DNA of 64,000 nt from assembly GCF_003885045.1 (NCBI RefSeq), contig NZ_RHJS01000002.1:4208501-4272500 (forward strand), given 5' to 3'. A model generated the notes under the pieces. The model saw nothing but the letters and a program-made list of their open reading frames with translations. It was not told where the DNA came from and made no database searches. The DNA comes from Schaedlerella arabinosiphila (GTDB lineage: Bacteria; Bacillota; Clostridia; Lachnospirales; Lachnospiraceae). Position numbers and translations under genes: made by a program. Positions 8,646-18,395 of this stretch are shown here, piece by piece (position 1 is the first letter of the stretch; each line of letters begins with the position of its first letter).

Positions 8646-11600
8646 GATCTTTCTTCACCTCCTCAATCATGGCATGGCACATGGCAAGCCTCTCTTCCTC
8701 TGCTGTAAACGGATTCTCTGCCGTTTTCCCCAAGTCCAATCCTTTGCTTGCCACTCGCTGCTCTACCTCGGAATCCGCTTTCTCCACATCTGCGCTGACC
8801 AGATCCAGCAATTCCACAAACGGTCTTAAGCCCTGCACCGGGTCGCGGCTAAGTCTGATCAATGCCTCCACAGAATCCTCCGTATCCATGATCTCCTGGG
8901 CATTCTTTATTGCACTCAGTATCCGTGACGCATTCCTCTTGCAAGCGTTGATTTTCCCGGTGTCATAATGAACAGCAATCCTGACATGGCTTGTCTGCGC
9001 CTGTGAATAAAACTGCCCGATCCTCTTTACTATATCTTCTATATCCCCTGATTCTTCCAGCTCATCTATATCAATAAGTTCAGCTATGATCTGCACCTGT
9101 GACGAAAGTGCCGCTTTTTCATCGTTCACAACCGTATCGATTCGTTCAAGAATCTTATGCAGGTGTTCACTATACATCCTCCTCTTCCTAACAGGATCAT
9201 CAAGCTGAAGTTCTCCATCCGTAAAATGCAGGCCGGTTCTTATAACCTTCCGGACAGCCTTATGAAATGAAACATAGTCAAATTCATAATTGGTAGAAGT
9301 AATCGCTGTACCCTGCGGCAGGTTATAGTACTGCAGAACACAGTTATGCGCTTCCATACCATCCGAACCATTCACGATCTTCAATAAATCGTTCCATCTT
9401 TTTGTATGCGCATTACTATCTGTGCTGGCAGGGTTCCTGCCCAGCAGCATTTCTGTTGTAAAATTCTGTGGGGTTTGATAATTCTTACAGTATCCATTCA
9501 GAATCAGTCTATAGTACTCGGCTGCAGCTGCATAAGTAAAATACTCTGATTCTTTATCGTTATAATGCATGATTGCATTTATAATAGATGGCTTTATTCT
9601 GTCGCTCCATCTTTGAACCCGATACAGGTAGTCTGTAGAGCCCTTAAAATTCCACGATTTTTTACCCACTTCACTCCAACGAACAAATGCCTCTATGATC
9701 TTCCTGGATTCAATGGAGGCCGGCAACGTAATCACAGCATCACTCTTCATGGTCTGACGTTCAAAAGCTACAAGGTACTTGTTCCCGGTATCCCGGATTT
9801 TCAGCATAGCATCAATTGAAATTCCCTCCGAAAGCCAGTCAATGGTGTTAAAGAGATAATTGTTAATATTCCTTCTGGCATCATTCAAGGCACGAACGTT
9901 TTTTGTCACCGCTCCTATACTCAGCTTATAATCCTTTTGCTCGATCCACCTGTCTACTTCTGCCAGAGCAATCAGTACCTGTTCGTTTTCCTTCTCATTT
10001 AGCTCTTGCGCCGGTGGCACCGCTTCGTTTTGCCCGCTGCTTTGCCTTTCTGTATGAGCATCCTTTTCGGTCTGTCCACCATCATCAGCGACCTGGACTC
10101 CATCAATAACTGGCAAACCGAGTTGCTGATAGACACTTAACGGAATACCGGCTATATATTTTTCACCATTTCTTTCAAAAGACCATAGAGTTCCATCTCC
10201 CCATATATACATGAAGAAGGACAATCTGATCTTTGTTGCGTCATCAAGCGATCCATTGTTATATATCGCATTCTGCAATTCGGTGTTGGATGCCTGAAAA
10301 GACGGCCTGCGCAGAGGGAATTCCTCCAAATGATCCATGGCATCCTTTATATAGGGCTCTATGATTTCTCTCATCAATGCCCTCGGATTCCTTTTTGTCA
10401 AATCCTGCTTGTCGTATAAAAACAGGATTGCACTTTTAGTAAAGGGAAACATATTTATGGTTTTCCCACCATAATTATATTCTCCCCATCCTTTTCCGAT
10501 CGTATCAGTATGAATCGGATATGCGCTCAAATCAGCCTTGCCGCCTTCAACCCACTTCCATACATCTTCAGCCGTTAAAGAAATCGTATTCAGATACTTA
10601 GCAAAAAATTCAATCAATCCGTTTTGATTTCCAGAGAATAAATCATCCGGAACATATACGAAGTTATGGATTCTTCCTTTTGTATTGCTTCTGAATTTCT
10701 CTCTATAATAACCATCCGTGGATCCTACCACTGCATTGAGTCTGCACATGTTTTTATCAGGATATTCTATTTTATCCGTCAGCAGAGCATCCAGAAGAGA
10801 ATCATCCACACCCGACGCTGCGGTAATATCCTCAATCAGTATGGTCAGTGTCTTCTCCTGTTTGAACAGCTCCTGCCTGATCTCTTCGATCACATTCGCC
10901 AGATCTCCCGGCTCCAATCCCGCACAGCGCTGTATAACCTTATCCACGAAAAGGTTCATATACTCCTTTACAGAATCCACGAATTCCGGCTTTCCAAGCA
11001 GCTTATCAGCAATCTTCCTAGCCTTGTTATCTGCGCCTGAATATAACTGATTGCGAAATTCAGAATCTATTTCAAAGTCTTCCCGAACAAATTCAGGAGC
11101 TTTGTCATTTACATCATTCGTTTTATTCTCTGCAAATTTCCCATAGATACGATCAACCGGACCATCATCCTCCATAAGCCTTGTTTTAAACAAGGAGTTT
11201 TGAAGAAGTGCAATCAGATGTTTTCTGTCTACGTTACTAAGCTTTCTTTCGCCTTCATCATCTCCGGCTTTTCCGTCATCATTGGTAATCTGAATGATAA
11301 ACTGATAGTAAATCGTCTCTTTCAGTTCCCTTTCCGGAACCGTTGTCGCCGCTGATGCAAGCTTTTTATATAGTTCTCTATTAGGAAGCTCCTTCACTTC
11401 AGGCAGCTCGATCAACTGCCTGATCGTGCCCTTTAGCGTATTGTCCGCCCTTCTGATCGGAAGAACAATTTCATTTTCAGACTTTCTTATTTCAAGCATG
11501 GAATTGATCCATCTGATCAGGTGTGACTTTCCTGCGCCGCTATCGCCTATCACCAAAACAAACTGGTCTTCTTCCTTTTTCCCCATGAACTGCTCATATA

Positions 11601-11784
11601 CTTCTTCTTCAGTCTTTGGGTACTTTTTATCCTGTTCCGGTACTTCCGCGTGATCGGTAAGATGCTTGGTCACATAAAGCTTCTTCATCGGAACATGTGT
11701 TGCGAGAAAATCCCCCTTGGAGTTATGCATAACATCCGGGCGGATCACATCCATATATCTTTTTCGCGCTATATCTATATTCAT
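8632..11784 (-). CDS. Large P-loop ATPase, DpdH-like
   Basis: This 1050-residue protein has a clear Walker A, GDSGAGKSH (80-88), after an N-terminal segment, and an acidic Walker B-like LTILIEDI near 325, as in STAND/AAA-type ATPases. The rest is long and helical, with no nuclease motif I can see. Size and place (between a small protein and a winged-helix-like protein, downstream of RecQ and SNF2 helicase genes) match DpdH of the Dpd islands. A role as the ATP-driven core that couples sensing to the helicases is inferred. It overlaps the upstream gene by 4 bases. Database confirmation was not possible. Confidence 0.7.
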   Translation of the reverse strand: MNIDIARKRYMDVIRPDVMHNSKGDFLATHVPMKKLYVTKHLTDHAEVPEQDKKYPKTEEEVYEQFMGKKEEDQFVLVIGDSGAGKSHLIRWINSMLEIRKSENEIVLPIRRADNTLKGTIRQLIELPEVKELPNRELYKKLASAATTVPERELKETIYYQFIIQITNDDGKAGDDEGERKLSNVDRKHLIALLQNSLFKTRLMEDDGPVDRIYGKFAENKTNDVNDKAPEFVREDFEIDSEFRNQLYSGADNKARKIADKLLGKPEFVDSVKEYMNLFVDKVIQRCAGLEPGDLANVIEEIRQELFKQEKTLTILIEDITAASGVDDSLLDALLTDKIEYPDKNMCRLNAVVGSTDGYYREKFRSNTKGRIHNFVYVPDDLFSGNQNGLIEFFAKYLNTISLTAEDVWKWVEGGKADLSAYPIHTDTIGKGWGEYNYGGKTINMFPFTKSAILFLYDKQDLTKRNPRALMREIIEPYIKDAMDHLEEFPLRRPSFQASNTELQNAIYNNGSLDDATKIRLSFFMYIWGDGTLWSFERNGEKYIAGIPLSVYQQLGLPVIDGVQVADDGGQTEKDAHTERQSSGQNEAVPPAQELNEKENEQVLIALAEVDRWIEQKDYKLSIGAVTKNVRALNDARRNINNYLFNTIDWLSEGISIDAMLKIRDTGNKYLVAFERQTMKSDAVITLPASIESRKIIEAFVRWSEVGKKSWNFKGSTDYLYRVQRWSDRIKPSIINAIMHYNDKESEYFTYAAAAEYYRLILNGYCKNYQTPQNFTTEMLLGRNPASTDSNAHTKRWNDLLKIVNGSDGMEAHNCVLQYYNLPQGTAITSTNYEFDYVSFHKAVRKVIRTGLHFTDGELQLDDPVRKRRMYSEHLHKILERIDTVVNDEKAALSSQVQIIAELIDIDELEESGDIEDIVKRIGQFYSQAQTSHVRIAVHYDTGKINACKRNASRILSAIKNAQEIMDTEDSVEALIRLSRDPVQGLRPFVELLDLVSADVEKADSEVEQRVASKGLDLGKTAENPFTAEEERLAMCHAMIEEVKKDHVNG

Positions 11785-12572
11785 GCTTTTACTCCCTTAT
11801 ACACGACCGATGATACCGGCTGATTAAACAACTCTTTCGATGGATATAAAATCCATTTCATTTCCTGATCACTTCCGGACTTTAGCACGATTTCGCCATT
11901 GTCATGCAGTTCTCTTAGAGCACTAGACATGGCGATATTCAAATTTTTTTCGGACGTAGAAGCCGGTAGCATGATCCGACCATATTGCATAAACCTTGCC
12001 ATAAAATCTGACATTGTATATTCCTGCTTTTTCTCCAAATTCATCAGACGGAGTACATCCTTTAGATATACATAGGCGTTTGGCAAAAAAACCATATCAT
12101 TCATTAAGCCAAATCCCAGAAACTGTGACCAAAATCGCCATCCTCTGATCATAGGTGCATTGACAGTCTGTCCAAGCTTCTCCGATACATATTTCAGCAT
12201 GTTCGAGTCTGGAATAGCGCTGTACTCATATATTTTTTCATTCATGTTGACAATTATGTTTGTGCATCTCCAAAATTGTCCATCTGACAGATCCGGTAGA
12301 ATTGAAATGACATATCTCCGAAAGTCCTCGATCGTTTTCAATCTTTCCATATCATCCGACAGGTTAACTACATTGTCTTTATTTTCAATCAGTTTGAGTT
12401 CCTCTGCTGCCTTCATGATTGCCGAAAAATATGATGTTCCCTCATATATTTCTTTTGGCTCCATCAGTCCCCTCAACTCGCTCCGGGAAATACCTTTTTT
12501 GGATTCCACAATCTTGTATAAAGCAAACACTCTCGCAGGTATTGCTTCTGTTACCATATTCCCAATGAACAT
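11781..12572 (-). CDS. Probable winged-helix protein, DpdG-like
   Basis: This 263-residue protein starts with a segment that reads like a winged helix (ARVFALYKIVESKKGISRSE) and has a second one near the C-terminus (SALRELHDNGEIVLK). Two DNA-binding-like modules with no enzyme motif suggest an adaptor. In Dpd islands a protein of this size, DpdG, sits between the RecQ-like DpdF and the ATPase DpdH, exactly as here. It ends with a 4-base overlap into the ATPase gene. An alternative start lies six codons in (MVTEAIPAR). The function is unknown. Confidence 0.65.
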   Translation of the reverse strand: MFIGNMVTEAIPARVFALYKIVESKKGISRSELRGLMEPKEIYEGTSYFSAIMKAAEELKLIENKDNVVNLSDDMERLKTIEDFRRYVISILPDLSDGQFWRCTNIIVNMNEKIYEYSAIPDSNMLKYVSEKLGQTVNAPMIRGWRFWSQFLGFGLMNDMVFLPNAYVYLKDVLRLMNLEKKQEYTMSDFMARFMQYGRIMLPASTSEKNLNIAMSSALRELHDNGEIVLKSGSDQEMKWILYPSKELFNQPVSSVVYKGVKA

Positions 12573-12575
12573 TTG

Positions 12576-15005
12576 TTAATTCCTTCCTCTGATCACTTTT
12601 CCATCTATATCCAGTGAAATAGTTTTTTTAGATGATTTTGATATAGCAAAATCGCTGTTTACAACATGGATCACATGTTTTCCTTTTTTTACACATCTTC
12701 GGATCACATTATATTCCTCTATTGCTCTATTAGAATCATCGCTATAAACAGCCATGATCAACCCCGTAATGAAAAAACTGTTATCATATTTCAATAAGGT
12801 GCGTAATTCCCTGTAATTGACATAGATCAGATCTGGATTCAAATTTTCGTAATATCCGATATCCGTATCACTGACAACCACATCCGGTTTATACCGGTCT
12901 ATCAGGCTTTTTCTTTCATCCTGCGTGATCAGAAGCGCCTCTTTTGTATCTGAAAAGAACACCTCCATATCAGATGATAGAGCTTTCCCTGGTCCTCTCA
13001 CCTCAACAAGAAGCGGGAACCTGTCAATCTCATCACAGATCACTTCCTCATGCTGTCCGCAGCCCGGACAGTATTCAGAGACAAGCGGATAGGTGTCATA
13101 AAACATGGAAGACCAGCATAGTATAGATTCTTTTTCTATTGAGCTTCTCATCAAGGCAAAGGCTGACAAGGATTTTGCCGCTTCCTTTTCTCTAATCAAA
13201 TCAAATAAAGCGTATGTAGTTTCTGAATCTACAGTGATTGCCTCATTTAAGATCTTTATAGTAAAAATGTACTTATTGTTGCTGTCCAGCTCAATGGATG
13301 TAATACTGATCATGTCATATCTGCTTAACAGCAACAGGACATTGATATTCCATTTTTCATCACTGTCATTTCCTTCTTCAAAAAAGTTGATCCGGCTATA
13401 ATTAGGTTTTGTTGAAGCAAAAACTGCAATTTCTCCTCCTCTCCACATATTTTCGGGGTTTTTGTACATACTCCACCAGCGTCCCCAAAGCTTTTTCGTT
13501 GTCAAAACTTTGCTTACATGATGAAACGCTTTGGAAATGTCCTCATTCTCGATGCACATAACACTCAAAGAAGGCAGACCGTCCCTGCCTCCTCTGCCTA
13601 ATTCCTGATAATAGGAATCGGGACCCTCCGGAACATACAGATGAACAACGCTTCTCACATCCGGCTTATCGACACCCACGCCAAATGCCGAAGTGGCTAT
13701 CATGATTTCATATTGATTATCTGACCACTGATTGATCAATTCCAATCGCTCATCCGATTTGGTATCACCTGTAAATGTTTTTATGTTTGAATAGCCAAAG
13801 CGCTGAAGGTATTCCTTCCATTTCTCAGCTTCATAAGGAGCGTTTACATATAGGATCATCGGTTTTGGCATCACATTAACGATATTTAGGGCTTTCCTTC
13901 TCTTATCCTTATATCCGTCAGCCATAGCCATAACAAAATGCGGTTCTTTTCTTAAAGCATCACATCTGAGTTCAATCCATTTTCCATTTACAGAAAACAT
14001 CCTTTTCAAAGTGGTTACCGTATCATCCTTAAACGTAGCCGAAAGCAGGAATGTTCGGATATCCGGATTCACCCGCAGCAATTCCTTTCTCCAGGGGCCA
14101 AGGCATTGATAGTCCACCCTGAAAAAATCTCCCCATGCAACCACGATATGTGCCTCATCAATGATGATATTCTTTAAATACCGACTTGTATTTGCTTCAT
14201 TGACCAATTCCTGGAATTTTTCATTTTTGATCAATGCTTCCGGTGAAATAAAAAGCAACCTGGCAGTTTGATTTTTAATAGCTCCCGATATTTCTTTAAA
14301 CTTCTTGCATCCACTGTAATAATAAAAAATCTCATAATCAGCTGATAACTTTATATTTTTCCTGGCCACTCTTTCCTGATCTATAGCAAGAGATACCGTG
14401 GGTACGATCACGATAGACAACCCTTTTTCCTTATAGCTGACCGCCTGCGTCACCAGACTCTTTCCACCCCCTGTCGGCATGGAGATCAAAGTCGTATAAC
14501 CCAACGGAGTATTCAGCGCGCCGTACACACACAATTTTTGTTCAATGGATTTGAAATGCTGAAAACCTGTCAGTTCATCTACATACCTATTGGTAAACAG
14601 GCTGTACGGAGAATGCGTCTCCGGCACTGTCGATCCGGGGTTTACAAAAGCATTCTCCACGAAGCTCTTATGTCTGACATAATCAGGAATCTCATAAGTT
14701 GCGTAGTACTTCTGTATTGATGGATTAAAATGAATTCCCAAATGGTTATTCTCCAGAATTCCATGATCATCCACGCGTAACTCAGTTTGAAACGAAAGCA
14801 TAAAGCTTCTTAGCGCGCTCACATAATCCGAGAGTCCCGCATCACCTGCCCGGTATTTTTTAAGGGTATTAACAAGCCTGGCAACCACATTTTCAAGTGC
14901 GCTATCAACTGCATTCGCATCGCTGTCATATTCAGGAATGTAATCATCAACCTCACCGTTAATAAGCCTTTCTATATAATCTATGATCCATGCTCTTTCC
15001 ATCAT
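12576..15005 (-). CDS. RecQ-like SF2 helicase, DpdF-like
   Basis: This is a superfamily 2 helicase with the RecQ set of motifs: Walker A MPTGGGKS near residue 160, DEAH in IIIDEAHIVVAW, SAT in LLSATF, then SAFGVGVDKPDVR and YYQELGRGGRDG. A cluster with C-x2-C (YCPGCGQHEE) lies in the C-terminal third. The start is placed at 15005, where ATGATG overlaps the TGA of the upstream gene and GGTGAAAAA serves as ribosome site; the longer version adds eight residues. It fits DpdF of Dpd islands by type, size and neighbours. It probably unwinds DNA for the nuclease components. Confidence 0.82.
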   Translation of the reverse strand: MMERAWIIDYIERLINGEVDDYIPEYDSDANAVDSALENVVARLVNTLKKYRAGDAGLSDYVSALRSFMLSFQTELRVDDHGILENNHLGIHFNPSIQKYYATYEIPDYVRHKSFVENAFVNPGSTVPETHSPYSLFTNRYVDELTGFQHFKSIEQKLCVYGALNTPLGYTTLISMPTGGGKSLVTQAVSYKEKGLSIVIVPTVSLAIDQERVARKNIKLSADYEIFYYYSGCKKFKEISGAIKNQTARLLFISPEALIKNEKFQELVNEANTSRYLKNIIIDEAHIVVAWGDFFRVDYQCLGPWRKELLRVNPDIRTFLLSATFKDDTVTTLKRMFSVNGKWIELRCDALRKEPHFVMAMADGYKDKRRKALNIVNVMPKPMILYVNAPYEAEKWKEYLQRFGYSNIKTFTGDTKSDERLELINQWSDNQYEIMIATSAFGVGVDKPDVRSVVHLYVPEGPDSYYQELGRGGRDGLPSLSVMCIENEDISKAFHHVSKVLTTKKLWGRWWSMYKNPENMWRGGEIAVFASTKPNYSRINFFEEGNDSDEKWNINVLLLLSRYDMISITSIELDSNNKYIFTIKILNEAITVDSETTYALFDLIREKEAAKSLSAFALMRSSIEKESILCWSSMFYDTYPLVSEYCPGCGQHEEVICDEIDRFPLLVEVRGPGKALSSDMEVFFSDTKEALLITQDERKSLIDRYKPDVVVSDTDIGYYENLNPDLIYVNYRELRTLLKYDNSFFITGLIMAVYSDDSNRAIEEYNVIRRCVKKGKHVIHVVNSDFAISKSSKKTISLDIDGKVIRGRN

Positions 15006-18000
15006 TTTTTCACCAGCCACATATAGCATGCGGATTCCATTCTTATAATGGGTTTACACAAGCTATTATATATTATCTCGTATTGCTTCTTCATAAGTTC
15101 CATAGACTCATCGGATTGTATTCCGTAATAATCTGCTTTTGCTTCGTGCGTTGAAAGAATCTGGTTTATCATTTCCTTTGCCCCTGATATATTTGATTCT
15201 CCTTTAAATTTCTCGATTGCCTTCTTCCTGGCGATTTTACTTCCCTGCATTACAAGCTTTTCCCAGCGTTCTTCAGGAAAATACGATCGGAACCAGTCAA
15301 TATTGGAACATTTGAACTTTTTAGGAATGTTCAAAAAAACATTGCCGAATCCACGTCTTCCTAAATGCTCAATCGTATCATTCTGATCAAAATACCCGGT
15401 CTGTGCTATTCTTCTATGTTCACTTAGAACCATCTTTACTGGAACATCTGCATATGCCGTAAACGCAACAGGTATCACCTGAATTGAAGTTGCAAGATAC
15501 TGCCTGAACAGCCCCAATGCATATAAAGATATTCCCTCATCCAAAAGCAATCTTTCATTCGGCTCCACAGAAAATGTATAAATAAATCCTCTCCACTCAA
15601 CAGAAGATAATGCCGCAATCGCTGTTGCCATCCCCTTATAGGAGTGCATTGCATTGTCCGTGATACAGTCAAATATCTCGTCTCCGGGTGCATAAAAATG
15701 GATATAATCATTTTTAATCGCAATATCCCGGTCGAAAGATCCTTTGATGATCCTGTTATTCCTGAGGATATTTTTTTGCTTATCTTCTTCCAAGCCGCGC
15801 TGCACCCTGATTGCAATTTCATTTTGCTTTTTATTTAGATAGTTATCCCAGCTTGGCGGTATCAGAAAAGAGTTTTGCGCGGATCTGATAGAGAAATTGT
15901 TTTCATCAAACGCAACCAGTCCGCTATCCTTGTTCTGATGTACTGTTCCAAAACCCGCCAAAGACGCCCAACTCATCATAGTTTGCGCAAACAAGGCATT
16001 CTCATTGAATTGGTAATCCGATAGCAGCTGTTCAAGCTGATTATATAACGGTCTGTATCTTAACGCCGCCGTATCAAAGATCTGTTCTCTCTGAACAGTC
16101 TCTCTCATCTGGCCGGCTTCCTTGATCAATTCCGGAACAAGTCTGTATAATCCAAACTCAAAATCTGTGCGGATTGAGTCGATAATCTTATGATTGATGT
16201 CATTCATTATGATTTCAAGTCCGCTCAAAGACTGACCAAATACATTCAGGCCCTCATTCCAGAAATTAAACAGCTGATCCTCATAGCTTTCGATCGTATG
16301 GATAACCACAGATGTTACAGGAATCTGAACATCCCTTCCCATGCGGTCAAGTCTTCCTATGCGTTGCTCAATTGTATTGATATTCCATGGTAAATCTACA
16401 TGGATCACATAGTCTGCGATCTGAAGATTCCTTCCTTCACCGCCGGATTTATCACAAAGTAATATTTTGCATGTCGAATCTGATTGAAAGCGGTATATAT
16501 TGATCTCAGCTTCATCTCTGTCCATATTTGTAAAAAAGGAAGCCACTTCATCTCCAAATGTGTCATAAAGCACTTTGCCGTAAACATCAAATGTCTCGGC
16601 ATGATCAGTAAATACAACGACTTTCTTATCAAGAAGTTCTGTCTCAATATAGCTCACAATCTTTATAAGACGTGAAGGGTGCGATTCCACATCATCCAAT
16701 GCCTCTGTCATGCTTTGCAGTATTTCATCCTCATCCTCCACCCAGCGGTCAGCACTTTTCCACACATTTTCCGGAATGGAAGTGTTATTCCCGTATATTT
16801 CCTCTAATCTTGCCCTATACGCCCATGGCGAACTGAAAAACGCTTCCAGAATCGGTTGAATCTCCCGTTCAATTTCAGCCGATGTGACCTCACCCTGATT
16901 TTGAACAATCCATTCCTTTAAGGTTCTGTATGCCTCATACTCATAATAATTGACGCTGTCACCAAGGGAATATGTAATCTCCACTAACCGCCTTTCAGCA
17001 AATTCTCCGTCTTCTTCCTTTGGATAAATCCCGAGAATCGCTCTTCTTCCTCTGATAATGCTTCTTTCAATCTGGTAATTATCGCATACATAAGAAATGA
17101 CCACTTGCATATCATACAGACCAAAATCTTCCTTGTCCGTATCAATGGCAGCTATCATCTTATTCAGCGTAGCATCTCCGATCAAATCAGAAAGATCATT
17201 CAGAGTTTCCTCCAATTCCTCAAGCTGATCCTGTACGTCTTCATTCTCATGCGGGTCTTCTTCCTCTACTTCCGGGAGCAATTCATTTCTTAAACTGTCA
17301 ATATCATCAAGCAAAGAATGTGTAAGTTGCGCAATATGGTTCTGCTTATTTACAAGTTCCGTAAACTCCTCTATATCGATATCATCATAGATGGAAGGCT
17401 GAATCAGTCTCAGGAGTTTGAGATATTCCTCCTTACGCTGCTGTATAGGAGTTGCACTCAATAATATGGTGTTCTCGGCATTTCTGCTTAGGATGTGGAC
17501 TTTCTCATAATCTTCCGATTCTCTTATGCAATTGTGCACCTCGTCTACGATTACGAAATCCCATTTGAAATTGCAGTCGGCCGTCTCTAATTCTTCGATT
17601 GTCTCAATCGAAAGAAAATGGTCGTTCTCATTCACACCTTCCAGAATACCGAATTTGAATAAGAGCTCCGTCTTCCACTGAGCAGCCAGAGCACTTGGAA
17701 CAACAATCAATATATTCTTTCCTGCTTTGTTACTCAGGAAAATCTTTAATATGGAGCATGCCTCAATCGTCTTGCCCAAACCAACTTCGTCTGCCAGCAT
17801 ATATCTGCATTTTTCAGTCTGTAGGCATCTCATAATCGTATTTACCTGAAATGCTTTCAGGTAAATTTTGCAGCCAGCCAGCTCTTTAAAACCAAAAATA
17901 GAGTTATCAAGAATATTCATTGTATCCTTAACGATCTGCCTTCCAAGATACCAGCATGGATTTTGGAATTCGTATTTGACAAGCTGACGAACCGGATCAG

Positions 18001-18382
18001 CGGCTCCCGAAAAAAAGGATGCTGTAAGTTTTTCCTCATTCACGCACAGATATTCCTTGCTGTCGCTGTCCTGAATATAATAATCAAAGCCCTCGTCTTC
18101 CCTGGTCTTATACTCTACCACAACAGCAGGCTTTTGCTCGTACATGACCTGCGCCCCCTTGAAAAGGTGACAGTGATCCAGTGCAAAAATCGGAGCCTCC
18201 TTTACTTCATCGGGGATATATTCAAAAAACTTTCTATATCCAAACGGATCCGAAAACGAAATATGAGCCGTCTCGTTGAACTCATTTACGCTGACGACTT
18301 TACCTGTCGCAAAAATCCTGGGATCCTGTGGGTATTCATGGTCAATCGGACACCTTACAAAGACTCCTTTTTTTATCATCAT
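15002..18382 (-). CDS. SNF2/HepA-type ATPase, DpdE-like
   Basis: This is a 1126-residue SNF2-family SF2 ATPase. The Walker A region is ADEVGLGKTIEAC near residue 200, the DEVH box is in FVIVDEVHNC, motif III is LLSATPIQQR, and motif VI is IEQRIGRLDRMGR. A long acidic coiled stretch (about 365-400) splits the two RecA lobes. The closest well-known relative in layout is RapA/HepA. In Dpd islands the SNF2 protein DpdE precedes the RecQ-like DpdF, as here. It overlaps the next gene by 4 bases. It likely translocates on duplex DNA or strips bound protein. Confidence 0.82.
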   Translation of the reverse strand: MMIKKGVFVRCPIDHEYPQDPRIFATGKVVSVNEFNETAHISFSDPFGYRKFFEYIPDEVKEAPIFALDHCHLFKGAQVMYEQKPAVVVEYKTREDEGFDYYIQDSDSKEYLCVNEEKLTASFFSGAADPVRQLVKYEFQNPCWYLGRQIVKDTMNILDNSIFGFKELAGCKIYLKAFQVNTIMRCLQTEKCRYMLADEVGLGKTIEACSILKIFLSNKAGKNILIVVPSALAAQWKTELLFKFGILEGVNENDHFLSIETIEELETADCNFKWDFVIVDEVHNCIRESEDYEKVHILSRNAENTILLSATPIQQRKEEYLKLLRLIQPSIYDDIDIEEFTELVNKQNHIAQLTHSLLDDIDSLRNELLPEVEEEDPHENEDVQDQLEELEETLNDLSDLIGDATLNKMIAAIDTDKEDFGLYDMQVVISYVCDNYQIERSIIRGRRAILGIYPKEEDGEFAERRLVEITYSLGDSVNYYEYEAYRTLKEWIVQNQGEVTSAEIEREIQPILEAFFSSPWAYRARLEEIYGNNTSIPENVWKSADRWVEDEDEILQSMTEALDDVESHPSRLIKIVSYIETELLDKKVVVFTDHAETFDVYGKVLYDTFGDEVASFFTNMDRDEAEINIYRFQSDSTCKILLCDKSGGEGRNLQIADYVIHVDLPWNINTIEQRIGRLDRMGRDVQIPVTSVVIHTIESYEDQLFNFWNEGLNVFGQSLSGLEIIMNDINHKIIDSIRTDFEFGLYRLVPELIKEAGQMRETVQREQIFDTAALRYRPLYNQLEQLLSDYQFNENALFAQTMMSWASLAGFGTVHQNKDSGLVAFDENNFSIRSAQNSFLIPPSWDNYLNKKQNEIAIRVQRGLEEDKQKNILRNNRIIKGSFDRDIAIKNDYIHFYAPGDEIFDCITDNAMHSYKGMATAIAALSSVEWRGFIYTFSVEPNERLLLDEGISLYALGLFRQYLATSIQVIPVAFTAYADVPVKMVLSEHRRIAQTGYFDQNDTIEHLGRRGFGNVFLNIPKKFKCSNIDWFRSYFPEERWEKLVMQGSKIARKKAIEKFKGESNISGAKEMINQILSTHEAKADYYGIQSDESMELMKKQYEIIYNSLCKPIIRMESACYMWLVKK

Positions 18383-18395
18383 GATACCTCATTAC